Assembly: GCA_034086985.1 (NCBI GenBank)
Contig: JAXDZG010000009.1
Location: 78,445 to 142,444 of the forward strand
DNA: 64,000 bases
Origin: Phascolarctobacterium_A sp034086985
GTDB taxonomy: Bacteria; Bacillota; Negativicutes; Acidaminococcales; Acidaminococcaceae
Direction of reading: 5' to 3'
Below the pieces are notes generated by a model. It worked only from the letters and a program-made list of their open reading frames with translations. It was not told the DNA's origin and searched no databases. Each line of letters starts with the position of its first letter. The stretch's first letter is position 1. Made by a program: the position numbers and the translations under genes. Below, piece after piece: positions 61,476-64,000 of this stretch.

Positions 61476-62513
61476 TTAACTATTTTCTTTAGCCATCCGC
61501 AAAATTTCGGTGGCTGCTGCTTCGTCCGTCACAAGAATATCCTGACGGGAAGCACGAATAACTGATAAAATCGCTGCTGCCTTGGACTTGCCACCGGCAA
61601 TACCGATGATGGTACCAATATGCTGCAAATCCTGTAGCATTAGGCCTGCATTATTAGTCATATAAACCTGCGTACCATCTAGAGCGCAATATTGGCCAAA
61701 GGCCTCGCCCACAGCACCAGCCTCCTCTAGCTTGGCAATAAGCTCCGGAGGTAAACGTCTATGCCGAGCCATCACACTTGCGCGACCCACACCATGGACC
61801 AAAATATCGGCTTTCTTGATGATATCCACCACGGAGCGCACGCCCACATCCTCTTTGAGAATGCTGTTCAAGATATCCTCGCTTACACAGTCCGGCACAT
61901 ACAGCTGACGATAGGAAGCGCCCAGCTTTTGAGCTAAAACAGTAGCAATAGTATTGGCCTGCAGCTCTACATTGTCACCCAAGCCACCGCGAGCAGGCAC
62001 CACCACAGTATTGGGCTGGGAGCCCGTTAGGTTGGCTGCCATAGCCGCCATGGTCGTGCCACCGCTGACCGCCACAATATGGCGCTGACCATCGCTTAAA
62101 AGCTTGCTCAAAATATGAGCCGCTGTACGGCCAATTTCACGCTTGACGACTTCCTCTTGGTCGGAGTCACCAGGTAAAATCACCACGCGGCCAATCTTCA
62201 ATGTGTCGCCCAAGGCTTTTTCCAAAAAGGAAATGTCTTGCAGCTTGCGCACATAATCGGCTAACTCCTTCAGGATGTCTGCTCCTTCATCAGTAACACT
62301 CATGCCACTAGCAGAAAAGGCCAAAAGCCCGCTTTTCTTTAGGAAATCAACCTGTGCCCGCAGCACACGCTCGCTCAAGCCCAGCTTACCGGCTAGAGCA
62401 CGTCTGCCAATGGGAGATTCATGGCTCACCTGACGCAAAATTTGATAACGCTGCACCAAAAGATCCGTCAGCTCAGGCACGATTTTCTTTTGTAAATTAA
62501 TAATGCTATCCAT
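61476..62513 (-). CDS. cggR: Central glycolytic genes regulator CggR
   Basis: About 345 residues of the SorC/DeoR family. The N-terminal winged helix (PIGRRALAGKLGLSERVLRA, near 37-56) is followed by a sugar-phosphate-binding domain with VAVSGGTTMAAMAANL near residue 150 and AGGKSKAAAILSVI near 310. CggR represses its own operon and is released by fructose-1,6-bisphosphate in Bacillus. I chose ATG 62513 five bases after GAGGG; a GTG five codons upstream is not spaced well. Tandem operator copies lie just upstream. Confidence 0.95.
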   Translation of the reverse strand: MDSIINLQKKIVPELTDLLVQRYQILRQVSHESPIGRRALAGKLGLSERVLRAQVDFLKKSGLLAFSASGMSVTDEGADILKELADYVRKLQDISFLEKALGDTLKIGRVVILPGDSDQEEVVKREIGRTAAHILSKLLSDGQRHIVAVSGGTTMAAMAANLTGSQPNTVVVPARGGLGDNVELQANTIATVLAQKLGASYRQLYVPDCVSEDILNSILKEDVGVRSVVDIIKKADILVHGVGRASVMARHRRLPPELIAKLEEAGAVGEAFGQYCALDGTQVYMTNNAGLMLQDLQHIGTIIGIAGGKSKAAAILSVIRASRQDILVTDEAAATEILRMAKENS

Positions 62514-62523
62514 ATTTTCCCTC

Positions 62524-62562
62524 GGCACATTTTTGTCCCTCGTGGAACTTTTTGTGTCCCAC
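62524..62562 (-). promoter_or_regulatory. Tandem CggR operator
   Basis: On the minus strand GGGAC occurs twice (62556-62560 and 62535-62539), 21 bases apart, each followed after an A-rich spacer by a partial inverted arm (AGTTCC and TGTGCC). This matches the CGGGAC-N6-TGTC direct-repeat layout of Bacillus CggR sites. It lies between the promoter and cggR. Confidence 0.75.
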
Positions 62563-62603
62563 CGACTAAATGCAAATAAAAAATATCAAAGTACCTTATG
62601 CAT

Positions 62604-62612
62604 AGTATAGCA
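62604..62612 (-). promoter_or_regulatory. Extended -10 promoter of the glycolytic operon
   Basis: Minus-strand TGCTATACT, an extended -10 (TGn plus TATACT). The -35 position (TTTATT) is poor, which fits extended -10 promoters. The CggR operator lies about 35-75 bases downstream of the predicted start. Confidence 0.55.
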
Positions 62613-62708
62613 TACTCTATTGCAGAAATAAAGCACACAGAAGCATTTTTACAAAAAATTTTCATGCTAAATTAGCAGGAGCTAACTAAGTTTACAGTTT
62701 ATAAAAAT

Positions 62709-62732
62709 AGCCCCTGCATTTACGCAGAGGCT
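62709..62732 (-). terminator. Terminator of yccF
   Basis: AGCCCCTGC, six bases, GCAGAGGCT with one mismatch, and TATTTTTAT following on the minus strand. Confidence 0.8.
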
Positions 62733-62773
62733 GATAAGAAATGTGTTGTTTTCTAGCTATGAAATTCCTTGTG

Positions 62774-63139
62774 TCATTTGCTGACCACTTCTGCACCAAA
62801 GGGAAGCAGCGCCAGCTTAGCCAATTTAAAATGCTGCAGGCCAAAGGGAATGCCAATAATTGTACAGCATAAAATTACGCCAAAGGTTACGTGTGCCACA
62901 GCTAATTCAAAGCCACCAAAAATTAGCCACAGAATATTGAGTAAAAATTTGCCGGCTCCACCGCCATATTTAATTTCCTTACCAAAGGGAAATAAGCTTA
63001 ACGTCGCAAATTTAAAGCACTGCACACCCACAGGAATGCCAATAATTGTGATGCACCATAACAAACCAACGAATGCCCAGCCGCAAGCAGTAAAAAAGCC
63101 ACCTAACAAAAACCAAATAATGTTACCTAGGATACTCAC
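62774..63139 (-). CDS. yccF: YccF family inner-membrane protein
   Basis: A 121-residue membrane protein made of two similar halves, each with the TIIGIPxGxQxFKxAxLxLxPFG motif (near residues 31-55 and 92-116) and hydrophobic helices before it. This internal duplication is the YccF hallmark. The function is unknown. It is a single-gene unit between the rRNA operon and the glycolytic operon. Confidence 0.88.
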   Translation of the reverse strand: MSILGNIIWFLLGGFFTACGWAFVGLLWCITIIGIPVGVQCFKFATLSLFPFGKEIKYGGGAGKFLLNILWLIFGGFELAVAHVTFGVILCCTIIGIPFGLQHFKLAKLALLPFGAEVVSK

Positions 63140-63260
63140 GTAATCACGTCCTTTCTAAATAACAAGCTAGTAGAAAATAATCTTCATCCATTATAACAAA
63201 GCTAGAGTTATATGAATAGTGGCTATTTAAAAAGTTTTTGTGAAAAATGAGCAAGGAAAA

Positions 63261-63294
63261 AAAATAGACCATGTCCTATGACATGGTCTATTTT
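63261..63294. terminator. rRNA operon terminator
   Basis: AAAATAGACCATGTC, CTAT, GACATGGTCTATTTT: a 15-bp perfect stem just after the 5S rRNA, with T-runs in both directions. On the minus strand it ends the rRNA transcript. Confidence 0.88.
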
Positions 63295-63299
63295 TTTAA

Positions 63300-63413
<114 letters not shown>

Positions 63414-63602
63414 ATTATTTAATTTTGAGGTTTGTACCCTCAAAACTTCAACAGAAGAATGAACCGTTAAGTTCTTTTTAACGTTTTGTTTAAGCTGACT
63501 TCTTCATCAAAAACCGCTCCTTATTCAGTCGCTGTTTTCGATGTTTGCACGACCTTTTCGATTTCTCGCTTCGCTTTGCTTGCGACAAATCGGGTCCTTG
63601 CT

Positions 63603-64000
<398 letters not shown>

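Overview
The window looks like chromosomal DNA from a Negativicutes bacterium, that is, a Firmicute with an outer membrane. An Acidaminococcaceae (Phascolarctobacterium-like) origin is my inference. Gene order is typical of Firmicutes: fapR-plsX-fabH, cggR-gapA-pgk-tpi-gpmI-eno-secG and rnr-smpB-ssrA. Diderm traits are also present: a CpaC/RcpA-type secretin with a signal peptide and an AsmA-like envelope protein. No insertion sequence, phage gene, CRISPR array or replication origin was seen.

Layout. 0-5.5 kb: phospholipid/fatty-acid genes (fabH, plsX, fapR), rpmF, yceD, ackA and the divergent tmcAL. 5.5-12.4 kb: a sodium/amino-acid symporter behind a tandem glycine riboswitch, a Cys-rich mini-protein, an ArnT-like glycosyltransferase, a two-component system with an 11-bp direct repeat at its promoter, an unknown gene and a Nudix hydrolase. 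12.4-20.5 kb: rpoB and rpoC, without rplJL upstream, driven by a dedicated promoter and a leader containing an intrinsic terminator. 20.5-22.1 kb: a Y-family DNA polymerase. 22.1-27.1 kb: a divergent selenium-metabolism cluster (LysR regulator and cysteine desulfurase facing yedE, tusA-like, DUF3343 and selD). 27.2-28.1 kb: an unusually large Flp-type pilin-like protein. 28.3-29.6 kb: an AAA/DUF4143 ATPase with an inverted repeat overlapping its promoter. 29.7-34.6 kb: an AT-rich island of membrane glycosyltransferases. 34.7-43.2 kb: a Tad (tight adherence) pilus operon, cpaB-rcpA-tadZ-cpaE-tadB-flp-flp-tadE-tadA-tadC, lacking a visible prepilin peptidase. 43.5-47.9 kb: a carbamoyl amidohydrolase with a uracil permease, an AsmA-like protein and a small membrane protein. 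47.9-53 kb: a TM1266-family regulator, tmRNA, smpB, rnr, a thioesterase and an esterase. 53-63.1 kb: membrane pyrophosphatase, secG and the central glycolytic operon, in which pgk and tpi are fused into one frame, with cggR and its tandem operator at the head; then yccF. 63.3-64 kb: 5S and the 3' end of 23S rRNA.

How it fits together. The glycolytic operon, acetate kinase and a membrane pyrophosphatase suggest fermentative energy metabolism with ion-motive recovery of pyrophosphate energy. The selenium cluster would supply selenophosphate for selenoproteins or tRNA located elsewhere. The 27-43 kb segment is the accessory part. A Tad pilus, an outlying pilin-like protein with a large C-terminal domain, and a four-gene glycosyltransferase island lie side by side and may form one surface-adhesion system. 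That link is inferred from position only.

Most genes are on the minus strand. Starts were chosen from ribosome binding sites where several were possible. Promoters were read by eye from -35/-10 matches, so they are candidates.
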